Shown: positions 1 to 9,407 of the stretch, piece by piece | Numbering within the stretch: position 1 is the first letter of the stretch | Layout: every line of letters starts with the position of its first letter | The notes under the pieces: generated by a model | Told to the model about the DNA's origin: nothing | Database searches by the model: none | Seen by the model: only the letters and a program-made list of their open reading frames with translations | DNA from: Gnetum montanum | Lineage: Eukaryota; Streptophyta; Gnetopsida; Gnetales; Gnetaceae | Length of the DNA stretch: 31,368 nucleotides | Direction: 5' to 3' | Assembly (NCBI GenBank): GCA_015680685.1 | Contig: MNCI01022045.1 | Coordinates: 1,089 to 32,456 of the forward strand | Made by a program: the position numbers and the translations under genes

Positions 1-159
1 TTAGACAAATTCGACTTGTCTTCGGAGCTTATTACGCTCATCACGCTGCTGTGCGTGATGGAGCGTAAACTTGTCCTTAGACAATTTTGGCTTGCGCGCT
101 CCTGCTCAAAAACCACGAATCTTTGCCTGAGGCCGACCCGTAATTTTCACGGTGTTTCA
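1..159 (-). repeat. Fragment related to the start of the Tat-type LTR, inverted
   Basis: Read on the minus strand from 159, the sequence starts TGAAACACCGTG and continues through CGGCCTCAGG and an AAGATTC block. It follows the first ~45 bases of the LTRs at 7584 and 23398 closely, with scattered differences. After that it diverges but keeps the same style of TTACGC/GCGTAA-rich sequence. It runs off the window edge, so its length is unknown. No polypurine tract lies beside it at 160-180, so it is not an obvious 3' LTR. It may be a solo or 5' LTR of a related subfamily. Confidence 0.6.
32..68. repeat. Long imperfect hairpin with GCGTAA ends
   Basis: TTACGCTC (32-39) pairs with GAGCGTAA (61-68), and ATCACGC (40-46) pairs with GCGTGAT (53-59), leaving a one-base bulge at 60 and a six-base loop. 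This gives a 15-bp stem. The same TTACGC...GCGTAA theme recurs in the LTRs of the main element. Confidence 0.75.
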
Positions 160-181
160 GCATTCATGTGAATTGACAGGG

Positions 182-189
182 TATTTATA
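182..189 (-). promoter_or_regulatory. Possible TATA box (minus strand)
   Basis: TATAAATA on the minus strand lies about 31 bases upstream of the TGAAACACCG block that starts at 159. This is the usual plant TATA-to-start distance. Only spacing and sequence support it; no transcript is known. Confidence 0.3.
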
Positions 190-598
190 GGGTTGGGCCG
201 GGCTATGGCACAAAATTTCCAAAATGGAATCAATGGCTGGGAGATGAAAGGAAACCGGATCTAGTGACATGTATGCAATGGACAGTTGTGTTTGGGTTGG
301 ATGCATGCTGGCGAGAGTTGGATGTGTGTCGGCAAGCTACGTTCTTGACCAGGTGCATCACATTTTACAATTTATGGGTTATTCAACCCATGAAAGTACA
401 TTTAATTTAGACCGTGAGGGCCTGACTATCCCACAAATAAAAATTTACAACAAAATGTACAATGGAAATTTGACTTGTCCGGCTTGAAACTTCTCTATCC
501 GTGAGTTTTTTTGAAATTTTCTGGAATTTTCTTGAAGTTGCTGATGCTGAGAATTTTTTGTCATTTTTAAAAATGTTTTCTAGAATTTTTTGGAAATT

Positions 599-653
599 GA
601 TGAATAGTGTTCATGCGATGAATAGTGTTTATGCTGTGAATAGTGATTTATGC
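599..653. repeat. Three-copy ~18-bp tandem repeat
   Basis: Three near-identical units start at 599, 617 and 635, each built on the core GAATAGTG followed by TTATGC or TCATGC. The unit is a multiple of three, so the frame stays open for a short distance, but I see no gene. Confidence 0.7.
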
Positions 654-2290
654 ATTCTTATGCTATGCGACGTAAGAAAATGTAGCCCCAGCATAATCAA
701 CTGAAAACACCTCATTTAAGGCCCAAATTTTGATTTTCTGGAGGCTGGAAGCTGCTAGGTACCTTGGTGAAGGTCATGGGGGGTCCTTGTGCTTGATTTC
801 GGCCTGTTTTGACTTAGTTTCAGGTCTCCAAAAGTTGGTCATGCTGATCCTTACGTTGCGTAGCATAAGCACAACACAAACACATTGTACTTAGCCAAAA
901 TTGCTCTTTTTGACCTTGAAACTGATGATTCTTGACACCAAGACTTGCCATCATGATTTGTGGGCCCAAAGGGGACCTTACTTACTCCATGGTGGGCTGC
1001 TTGAAGCCGTTTCAGAGGCTCTGAAGTTGTCTGGATGTGTTGCTAAAATTTTTGTGGTGTTTCATGGATGAATAAACAAACATAGGGAAATCACAAAAGG
1101 GCTACTTTGGTAACCGAAGGCCGAAGGGCCAAGTTTGGGTATATGGAAATCAAAAACCTCACATTTGCATGGATTGGCCTCTGGGGTGTCAAAGGTTCCA
1201 CCATGACTCACGCATTCACGCGTGTTTATTGATCATTTTTGGTTCTTACCTCTTTGGTCATGAGTCATGAGTTCAAATTTTTTTAAAATCTGTTTGCTTA
1301 TGGGCCAACCAAGCCCACTAGCACATAGCCTATGGCCATATGCAAGCTCATGGTGCTCTATTTTTACTGTCCCTTTCACAATGACTAGTGTCAATTCCCC
1401 TTTATTCTAAAGGTTTTCAGTCACCATAGGTTAGGTAAGTTACTCAGATGTGCCTAGTTTAGTTAAGTTGTGTCTTCTTATAATGTGGTTGTCTTCAACA
1501 TGGCCCTATGGCACTACTCACACTTTGTCATTGAACAAAAGTATTAGCAAGGTGATTTTGTTATAAATTTGGTTAAGGCTTGAGACTTAATTTCATTTTT
1601 AAAAAGATTGGATTGAGTAACAAAAGGGTTTCATTTTATTGTTGTCATTTTGGTTGTTGCAAAAATTATATGTTTAGGTAGATTATGGCTCTTGAGTAAG
1701 AAAATGGTTTCGATGCCCTCCATACCTTTGCAAATTTTCTTACTTGAGTGTAATGGTGATATTGCAATCTTCTATGAAATTAAGCATTAACAATATTTTG
1801 GATTTACATTGTACTTGTTCTATATTCTACAATGTTTTTTTATGATGTATGAGATTTAATTTAAGAAAAAACTAATATATTTAAATTTTTTCTATCACCT
1901 CCCCAGCTACGAAATTGTCCCCACTTTTTCTTGAGGCATAGGTTCATATCCAATTTTCTTTCTTCCAATCTTTTTCCATAGAGGCTTGAATGCATTTAAT
2001 CACATATGATAAACCAAGGTTTCCTCAAAATCGATGCACTAGAGATTGGCCAATCTCATAAAATTTTCATAAACCGTGTGTTTGGGAAGCAGGAGCGCTA
2101 ACAGAAGTCCTTAAGATTCTCTCTCGAAACTTTTAATTTAATTTAAATTAAAAAATATTTAATAGAAGTAAAATGTGAAAAAAATTAAAAAATATTTAAT
2201 TTAAATATTTTATTATTTTGTAATTCATGTCCCCACATGCAAACGTGCCCCAATCTTTGCATATGATTACGTACCTAAATGCAAATAGAA

Positions 2291-2497
2291 TCATGAATAC
2301 CTCACTTCCAACGAAGAATGAATCAAATTCATTCGCTGCATAGCTCGTCCAAATAAACCAAGTGTTTGTTTCAGCTGCCTTCCTTGGCTACAAGGGCCAT
2401 TTTGATAGAAACTTGAAACCATGTTGTTGAAGTCATTTCTCATTTTTACCCAACTTCTCAGTGTTTCTTTGCATATGCAAGTCGACTGCCACTCCAC
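2291..2497 (-). pseudogene. Possible PPR-repeat relic
   Basis: The 68-residue minus-strand frame contains NNMVSSFYQNG followed by a TLGLFGRAMQRMNL stretch. This resembles the helix A/helix B pattern of a plant pentatricopeptide repeat (W-N-x-M-I-S-x-Y-x-Q-N-G ... A-L-x-L-F-x-x-M). Only about one repeat is visible, with no flanking repeats in the same frame, so it would be a small relic of an organelle RNA-binding protein gene. It could equally be a chance match. Confidence 0.25.
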
Positions 2498-2540
2498 CCA
2501 AATTGTTGGCTTTGACAGTGGCTAATCCTGATAAGGTTGC

Positions 2541-3290
2541 AGACATGTATATTTGTAATGCTTGCAATAAGCAATTTCAAATGTAAACACGTGTTTTTGT
2601 TCTGAACATGGTAAACTTGTGAGTTCCATGTCATGGATAAGAAAGCGAGAGGCCAATGCTATGGAGCCATGCAAAATGCCAACCTTGACTGTAACTGACT
2701 TCTCATGACGTGCTAAGCTAATAACTGCTAAGATTTTGCTACACCTCAGCTCAGATCTTGCGGTAGGAGTTTGATAAACTACACTCTAGGAGATACATGC
2801 AATTAAGTTGCAATTCATTATTCATTGGACGAATACCATGGCCTTAATGTTGATGGATTTGATGACTTATGATTTGGAATGCAAAAATTTTTTTAAGTTA
2901 CACATAAAATCAAATTCATTATAAGTTAGCTCAACCAACTTGTATACCTTAAATGCAAGAGAAACTCAAGAAAAATGTTACACTCTTGGTCTACTACCCC
3001 AAGTTTAGCTCAGTTTCTCTAAAGTGCAATGACCTTGATAGGTTGATTAACTTCATTCATAGCATCGCCTTCCCCCTCTTTTTCCCAACCCTTCCCCACC
3101 CCATCCCTATGCCCCTCTGCTTCCCTCCTATGTGGTATGCTTTTCAATCCATAATTGCTATTAGAGCTTGGTCTCTTGATTATTATACTAACATCCATTA
3201 AGAGTTTATGCTTATTCCATGAAGTCTTTTTCATGTATAGATTTCTCACATAAACCACATGTAAGCCTTAGCACATGATCAAGTCACAAC
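2541..3290 (+). repeat. LTR or leader of copy A
   Basis: This non-coding block precedes gag and aligns with 5777-6310 and 7310-7440 in copy B. Shared landmarks include CCATGTCAT, CATTATTCATTG and TCAATCCATAATT. Copy B has about 0.95 kb more between these landmarks (roughly 6330-7265). I cannot locate clear TG...CA ends or a primer site, so I do not decide between LTR and untranslated leader. Confidence 0.5.
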
Positions 3291-3975
3291 TCATAAGGCC
3301 ATGGCATATTTGGTCCACCATGTAAACCAAATTTGGGCTCTGATGAACAAGAAAATGACCACTACCCTCAAGTATCTTGATGGTAGAATGGTTAAGACAC
3401 CAACAGTCATTATAGCACCTAGGCACAAAAAGAAGTATGGGAACAAAGATATGAATAAGCTCTCTTCCTCTAAGGGCATAAGAGAAGATTCAAATGAGGC
3501 TTCCTCATCCTCCAATGATGAAAGTCCTTGTAGGTATTGTGCAGATCCTTATAACTCATAGTGCTACCTAGTCATCGTCCACATGATTGGTGAAATTGGA
3601 TGAGCTAGGATGCCTTTGAATCCCAAGTTCATTAGGAAGTAGACAAGGAAGACTTTCTTCTACGACCCATCATACTATCTTAGAGGTGTGTATCCCCAAT
3701 CCATGCAATACTACCAACAATGGCCAACTCCAAATCTTTAGGATGCTGCTCCAGAAACACTCTAGTGTAATAATTGATCCTCCATACCCCTATTCTAGTA
3801 ACCCTACCTTGCAAGCTCCTCACCATCAACAACAACCTCTATTTTCTAACCCCATGCAAGGTGGGATCTTTAATCAACCACAATCAAGATAAACTAAATA
3901 ATGTGATATTACCTACTAAGTTTATCCTACTTTCACATATGCTACGAGGCAATATTTTCAAGCTTCTATCAACTT
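3290..3975 (+). pseudogene. gag relic, copy A
   Basis: The frame from 3301 starts MAYLVHHVNQIWALMNKKMT and runs 86 residues. Its homologue lies at 7454-7583 and 24963 onward in copy B. Downstream, in shifting frames, is a proline/tyrosine/glutamine-rich stretch containing FYDPSYYLRGVYPQSMQYYQ, also present near 25140-25200. Gag would form the particle that packages the element RNA. The assignment rests on position before the protease and on conservation between the two copies; a classic zinc knuckle is not visible. Confidence 0.5.
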
Positions 3976-4292
3976 GGTTCTATGGTAGGAGATTTTCTTC
4001 ATAAATACATATGTGAATGCCATGGGGCTGGATGTACTCCATACTCTTATTTATGTGGAAAGGATAATCTTTCAACCAAAATAAGGATTCAAATTCAAGA
4101 TGCCCCAATTCCATTTCTTGAGTGTTGTCAAAGCAATCCATTCACTTCAAGAAAGGATTCTTTCAATGTATATGGTTGTTTGAATGTGATGGCACTTGAT
4201 GGTAGTGGTGTTGTAATAATCACAAGTCTAAGGTGGCCATACTTGCAGTAAAAGAAGGTCATCTTCTTGAAAAGAAGATGGATCTTGGTAGT

Positions 4293-4590
4293 CCCGTGGT
4301 GGACATATAAATTGGTGAGAAAGGTCACTACCTAGCTTTGTGTGGCTCGAGTCTAGGAGTAAATATCATCTCATTGCAGCAGTACCTTGATTGGGGGCTC
4401 TCCTCTCTTAAGAGAATTAACATTAGGTTGGAACAAGTGAATGATGTTATGACTACTTTAGTGAGATAATCATATCTTGTTGATTTCCTAGTGATTAAAC
4501 TAGAAAATAGGATGGAAGATAGTTTCCTTGTCATCATGGGGAGAGCTTGGCTAAGCACCATTTATGTCAGGTTAGTTTTCAAAGGCCTCC
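4293..4590 (+). pseudogene. Aspartic protease relic, copy A
   Basis: The fragment reads IGEKGHYLALCGSSLGVNII, which aligns with the D-S-G-A-S-V-N-I-I-P block of gypsy proteases, but the catalytic Asp-Ser-Gly is not kept. The downstream part of the fold, up to a GRAWLSTI block (the G-R-x-F-L segment of the family), is present. Stop codons break the frame. The same fragment occurs in copy B at 25804-26130, where it reads LYDSSLEVNII. Confidence 0.55.
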
Positions 4591-5189
4591 TCTTGAATTG
4601 GTAGAAAAGATACAACTAGAAAGATACACTACAAGTGAATCTCATGTGATTCTTTCCAGTCTTGTGGCAAGCATGGTTGCAATTGTTATATCACATAGTG
4701 TCTTTATGCCATCAGAGACATAAATTACCTTAAATAATATCAAGTTAATGAAGCTACACATCAGGTCTTTGAGAGATAAATAAATATTATTGCCTTATCT
4801 AATACTAAATCATCCGATTCAAAAAGGGAAAATACAATGAAGGAAAATGAAATGGTGCAACATGATCCTGAATTCTAAGGTATTCTTGATTTGCCTCAAG
4901 ATATTTCCTCATCATCACTTGAACTTAAGCTACTTCCAAAAGACTTAGAGTATTTATTCCTTATGGATGATTGTCATATCATTATGAATTCCTTTCTAAA
5001 AACCATACAAAAGAATGAATTGAAAAAGATATTTATAATATGAAAAGGATCCTTTTCCTAGCTCCATGATGAACTCATAGGAATTGACCCTTCAATCTAT
5101 TAGCACCACATATATGCAAATCCAAGTGTCAAACCTTAGTAGATACTAAAACATTAACTTAATCTGAATATGTGAGATGAGGTGAAAAG

Positions 5190-5776
5190 TGAGATCATCT
5201 ATCTTCTACAAGCTAGTTTCATTACTCTTATCTATGATAGTAAGTGAGTCAATTCAACTATAGTTGCAACCAAGAAAAAGAATGAATGAATGATAGGTAT
5301 TGACTATAGGTTGCTAAATGTTGTCACTTTTGAGGACCATTTCCTGTTGTCATTTTTGAACTAGGTATTAGATAATATCTCTACTCAAGCATACTAGAGC
5401 TTTCTTAATGGGTACTCTAGTTACAATNCCTATGGTGCTATATGGATTTGATTGTAACTAGAGTACCCATTAAGAAAGCTCTAGTATGCTTGAGTAGAGA
5501 TATTATCTAATACCTAGTTCAAANTCAAGCATAACCCTTCACGTTATGCAATGCACCAACCATCTTTCAACAACTGGTGATATCTATGTTCTAGAATTAA
5601 AATGGCAAGAGTGTGGAAGTCTTCATGAATAACTTTTTCACTTATGGTTAATTATTTCATGGAGCCTTGGACCAACTTGAAACTATCTTACACCACTACT
5701 ACCAAGTGAACTTAAAGCTAAATTGGGAAAAAAAGGCTAACTGATGGTGATTGAGAGCATTGCTCTTGACCATAAG
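5190..5776 (+). pseudogene. Reverse transcriptase relic, copy A
   Basis: The sequence matches the N-terminal half of the RT in copy B (26776-27270). It includes the V-A-P-K-K-K block, an IDYR-type block and the LGHK block at the end. The frame has many stops. A 95-base segment between two N bases (5429-5523) is the reverse complement of what the alignment predicts, and part of the expected sequence is missing. The domain ends at 5776, where copy B's leader begins. Confidence 0.6.
5355..5523. repeat. Perfect 73-bp inverted repeat bounded by N bases
   Basis: 5355-5427 is the exact reverse complement of 5451-5523, with 23 bases between. N bases stand at 5428 and 5524, exactly at both edges of the inverted piece. 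In copy B the equivalent RT stretch is not inverted. An assembly or gap-filling artefact is the simplest reading. Confidence 0.9.
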
Positions 5777-7280
5777 GTTGTAGACATGTATATTTACAAT
5801 TATTGGAACAAACAATTTCAAATGTTAACACATGTTTTTGAACATGAACATGGTAAAATTGTGATGTCCATGTCATAGATAAGAATGTGAGATGCCAATG
5901 CTATGGAGTCATGAAAAATGCCAACCTTGAATGTAACAAACTTCTCGTGGTGTAAGAAGCTAATAATTGTTGATATTTTTCTTCATCCCAGCTCAAATCT
6001 TGTAGTAGGAGTCTAATAAACTAAACTCTTGTAGACAGACACATTTAAGTTACAATTCATTATTCATTGACCAAATACCATAACCTTATTATTGATCCAT
6101 TTGATGACTTATGGTTTGAAATGTCAAAATTGTTTTAAGTTAAGCATAAGATCAAAATAATTATGTGTTAGGTTAAATGATTTGTAGACCTGAAATGCAA
6201 GAGAATCTCAAGAAAAAGAAAAAATGTTATATTCTTGAGGTTTATCAATCCAAGTTTATCTTAGTTTCAAAGTTAGAAAAATTGGACACTTCTAAGGTGG
6301 AATGAACCCTAATAGGTTGGCCAACCTTAATTGATGCAAGAATTAGTAGATAGAAAAAAGCACACTTTTGAGATCAATTGACCTTCTTATAGTTTTCCCT
6401 AGCCAAGACGAGCTACCCCATGTCAAACGCCCATTTCTAAATGATCGAGTTCAAAAAGGATGACTAAACCAAGGGCTTTTGGTTTATAGAAATCAAGTGA
6501 AAGGTCAACTAACCAAAGCATAGGTTGACTTATCATATACTTTGACCTCATTTAAGGTCTAACTATTAAGGAAATATGAACAAAAAATATCAAGCCAAAA
6601 CTACAAAAAGTCTAATGAACATTATATTACAAACAAGTTAACTTTTGGGCCTTGTCATTTATCTATTAAGGCTAAAACATTTTTCCATGGACTATCGTAG
6701 CTTTTTGGATGTTGGTGTTAAGGTAGAGATGGATCATTGGGTGAAGATTAGTATTTCAATAGCAACAAGCAATATTGAAGCAAGTTTTTGGAAGAACAGA
6801 AAAGTGAGAAAGAAAGTTGAATATCAATATCCCATTATCTTTGTATCGTTTGTGTATCCATGCTTATATTAAATGCAATTTGATCTATTTTGTGAGCACT
6901 AAGCATCATTGTAAATTTTATTTTGAGATTTGAGTTCAAGTTTGAGGATTTCCTTCATGAAAATCCCATTTTTAAGAAAGGAAGACTAAAAATCCTTAAA
7001 ACCAGCATTATTCTTCAAAGAGTTGAAGAAATTGTAAGGGAACCTAGGGGAAGAAAATATTTTGATAGTCCCCACATAGTGGACTAGGCCCAAGTCAAAC
7101 CACTATAAATCTTGTTATACATTCTTCATTTTCTTTATTTCTTGCATTTCATTTCTCCTTTTAAATTACCTTTTTTTTACTCCAATTTTATTTAAATGAT
7201 TTGTAAATAATTTTTTGATGATGGAAATATGATGAGTTACTTTTAAGTTTTTGAGATATCCTATTCATAGCCTCTCTACA

Positions 7281-7307
7281 TCTCTCTCTCTCTCTCTCTC
7301 TCTCTCT
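7281..7307. repeat. (TC)n microsatellite
   Basis: An uninterrupted TC run of 27 bases lies in copy B's leader, just before the segment that is co-linear again with copy A (about 3130). Confidence 0.95.
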
Positions 7308-7453
7308 AGGATGTGTTTTTCAATCCATAATTAGTATTCAAGCATAGTCTCTTAATTATTAGACTAACATCCTTCAAGATTTTATTCTTTTTCCATGATG
7401 TCTTTTTTAAGTACACAATCCTTACATAAGCCTTAGCACATGATCAAGTTAGA

Positions 7454-7583
7454 ACTCATAAGGCCTTAGCAAATTTGGTTCACCAGGTGGACCAAGTTTG
7501 GGATGCAATGGACAAGAAAATGACCACTACCCTCAATGATCTTGAAGGTAGAATGGTTAAGATAGCATAAGCCATTGCATCAT
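7454..7583 (+). pseudogene. gag relic, copy B, N-terminal part
   Basis: This is homologous to 3301-3430. It carries the same codons for a VDQVWDAMDKKMTTTL-type stretch followed by a GRMVK block. A stop codon follows shortly after. The rest of gag lies beyond the inserted element at 24963. Confidence 0.5.
7579..7583. repeat. Target site duplication, left copy (ATCAT)
   Basis: The bases immediately before the 5' LTR are ATCAT. The same five bases follow the 3' LTR at 24958-24962. Five bases is the usual gypsy duplication length. Confidence 0.9.
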
Positions 7584-7751
7584 TGAAACACCGTGGAAAT
7601 TGTGAATCGGCCTCAGGTGAAGATTCACGATTCAAGCAAAAGTTCGTGATAGAATTCTAGAAGGTAGGACAAGGCAAAGCAAGGAGAAACATCGCCCAAC
7701 ATCAAGTCTCCAAGTTCCTTATAGATTTCAATTTTACTATGTTTTCTATCT

Positions 7752-7779
7752 TTACGCTACATTATGCAACATAGCGTAA
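7752..7779. repeat. LTR hairpin 1 (TTACGCTA/TAGCGTAA)
   Basis: TTACGCTA at 7752-7759 pairs perfectly with TAGCGTAA at 7772-7779. In the 3' LTR both arms changed together, to TTATGCTA (23566-23573) and TAGCATAA (23586-23593), so pairing is kept. A second smaller stem is TTACGCT (7921-7927) with AGCGTAA (7942-7948). Confidence 0.7.
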
Positions 7780-8231
7780 TGATGCTTAGCGTAATTCTGC
7801 TTAACATAGTCTGGCATCAGAAGGTGACTTACTTCAGCAGATTTGGTGAAGCTTAAGGCCTAAGTAGTGTAATATGTGACTTCTCGCATATCCTGCTAAG
7901 TCTTTTGTCTAGGGTCAGATTTACGCTCTATTATGCAAGGTAGCGTAATGAGCTTCAAAAAGGTTAAAGGGAAATTCCAAAGGAAGCACGATAGATCGGC
8001 TCCTTTCTTTTTGCAAATTGATCGCCTTATGCTCATTATGCTACGCAGCATACGTCAGTGTAATTTATCGTCGAGTTGATCATTTTTATACTTCACTACG
8101 CTTCGCTGCATAAATGAGTGTAAAACAGCTTGACTCACTATTCCCATGCTTTGTTATGCTCTGCCACGCGACGCAGCATAAACAAGTGTAATACAACGTA
8201 AAGCCAATTACGCACTTGCTATCCATATGCG

Positions 8232-8253
8232 CAATACGCTGATAAGCGTATTG
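8232..8253. repeat. LTR hairpin 3, 9-bp stem with GATA loop
   Basis: CAATACGCT (8232-8240) pairs with AGCGTATTG (8245-8253) around the loop GATA. In the 3' LTR one arm carries a single change that breaks one pair. Confidence 0.7.
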
Positions 8254-8343
8254 TGCGTAATCATGAAGCAGCTTCAGCAAAAGTATTGACAACGTGACGT
8301 GACATAGCCAGTTCGTCATGTCAATGGTATCCAGAAAGTTCGA

Positions 8344-8349
8344 CACGTG
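8344..8349. promoter_or_regulatory. G-box in 5' LTR (CACGTG)
   Basis: CACGTG sits inside the palindrome GACACGTGTC, about 40 bases upstream of the TATA box. It is conserved in the 3' LTR at 24148-24153. G-boxes are bound by plant bZIP and bHLH factors. A role in LTR transcription is inferred. Confidence 0.5.
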
Positions 8350-8386
8350 TCATCAAGGCCATGCATTTTCTGCATGTTATCAAAAT

Positions 8387-8394
8387 TATAAATA
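8387..8394 (+). promoter_or_regulatory. TATA box of 5' LTR
   Basis: TATAAATA is conserved in both LTRs (3' copy at 24191-24198). It follows the G-box at a promoter-like distance and would place the element RNA start near 8420, dividing U3 from R. Confidence 0.6.
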
Positions 8395-9159
8395 CCTCAG
8401 TTGGCGAAGAAAAAGAGGACTTTTTTTTAAAAGAGGGCAGTAGTTAGCATCTTCAATTTTTGGCAGTTATCATCTTTGAGCAGAAACAAGTGACATTTTT
8501 CGAGCATTGACAGCAGGAGGGATCATACCTTTTGGCAAAAGTATAGTTCTCCCATTGGTGATCCTTGGCAGTTTTGAGCAGAGACTACCCAAAGCGAAGA
8601 AGATAGATCAGAGATCGAGAGATCATCTGGTGCGATGGGCAAGATCTATTGATCAGACACAGATGGTTGATAGACATTTGAGCTTGACCTTCCTTGCACT
8701 CTGTCTTTGGCTTACAAGGTAGATCGAGCTCCATTCTGCACTCCTTGTTAAACATTTTTCTTATTATTTTATGTCTATTTTGCACAAGATAATCAGAGTC
8801 TTCCCATTGTAACTTTGTACACAAAATACTCGTTTTTTCAGGTCAAAGTACAGATCTTGAAATCACGCATTTCTCTTAAATCCGATTTCCTTAGTCGTGT
8901 TAATGTTGTCATTATTGCAATTTATCTACATTGTTTTCCTCTCCTCTCGCAATTTATCGAATCAAATCGTTCCACGAAACACCTATAATCTTCATCGACT
9001 TACTGATTCAGTAAGTCCCTATCTAATTGACAAGACCATTCAAGGCACTGTGGATTTGTTTTTTCCACCACAGCCCTCACACGGATCCATGGTTAAGACT
9101 GTATACACAGATTTTGTTTGGTATTCTAGCTACTGACATTTTCTGTCGTTATATTTTTC

Positions 9160-9176
9160 TGGCGCTAGAAGGAGGG
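9160..9176 (+). other. Primer binding site
   Basis: TGGCGCTAGAAGGAGGG starts six bases after the 5' LTR. A TGG start complementary to the CCA end of a tRNA, at this position, is diagnostic of a minus-strand primer site. I cannot name the tRNA with confidence from the sequence alone; it is not the initiator-Met type TGGTATCAGA. Confidence 0.75.
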
Positions 9177-9407
9177 CCTAGGCTCCAATTTGTATTTTTA
9201 TGGGTAGCCCTATTAGCGATCTATACCTGCATCTCCAAAAAAACATGAACGTAATACCTCTAGGGAGGTTTACGAAACATCGTGCGGTGTAGATCGGTCA
9301 CAGTAACGATTCCTTTGGAATCCTACATGGTAGAAAGCCTAATCACGATCTTCTTTGTTCATCGCCTTTTAGATCTAGTCATTTATTGCTGTTAATCTAC
9401 TTGACCA

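Larger units (their letters stand above)
160..2290. other. Spacer without a recognisable gene
   Basis: Apart from the short tandem repeat and possible TATA box, this stretch holds only AT-rich sequence, including TTTAAATTAAAT runs near 2130-2210, and brief chance reading frames. A CTTACG/GCGTAG motif near 850 resembles LTR sequence of the main element, so part may be decayed LTR. I see no protein domain. Confidence 0.5.
2541..5776 (+). mobile_element. Decayed Ty3/gypsy element, copy A
   Basis: This stretch matches the second copy (5777-7583 plus 24963-27270) almost feature by feature: leader, gag, protease, then RT up to the block reading ...GIALGHK in copy B. At 5776 the RT match stops abruptly and the leader sequence of copy B begins (GTAGACATGTATATTT, compare GCAGACATGTATATTT at 2541). 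Copy B therefore either inserted into copy A's RT or arose by tandem duplication with a breakpoint there. The gene order gag-PR-RT-RNH-INT marks a gypsy element. The protease and RT look closer to Athila-like than to chromovirus elements, but the lineage call is tentative. All frames are broken. Confidence 0.7.
5777..7583 (+). mobile_element. Gypsy copy B, left part
   Basis: This is the 5' portion of the second copy: leader/LTR-like sequence and the N-terminal gag segment (from 7454). The Tat-type element inserted at 7583/24963 splits it. Removing the insertion and one ATCAT restores exact co-linearity with copy A around 3390-3430. The leader carries about 0.95 kb absent from copy A (about 6330-7265), where I recognise nothing; a short frame at 6645-6872 looks like chance. 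Confidence 0.65.
7584..9153 (+). repeat. 5' LTR
   Basis: It begins TGAAACACCGTG and aligns over its full length with 23398-24957. The last bases read TTATA where the 3' LTR has TTACA, so the terminal CA has become TA by a C-to-T change. It contains TTACGC/GCGTAA hairpins, a G-box and a TATA box. Reading frames inside it are chance frames. Confidence 0.92.

Noticed and set aside
8086-8346. Minus-strand frame repeated in both LTRs (also 23869-24150)
   Set aside because: Repetition follows from LTR identity. The frame is rich in hairpin sequence, lacks any domain and has differing ends in the two LTRs.
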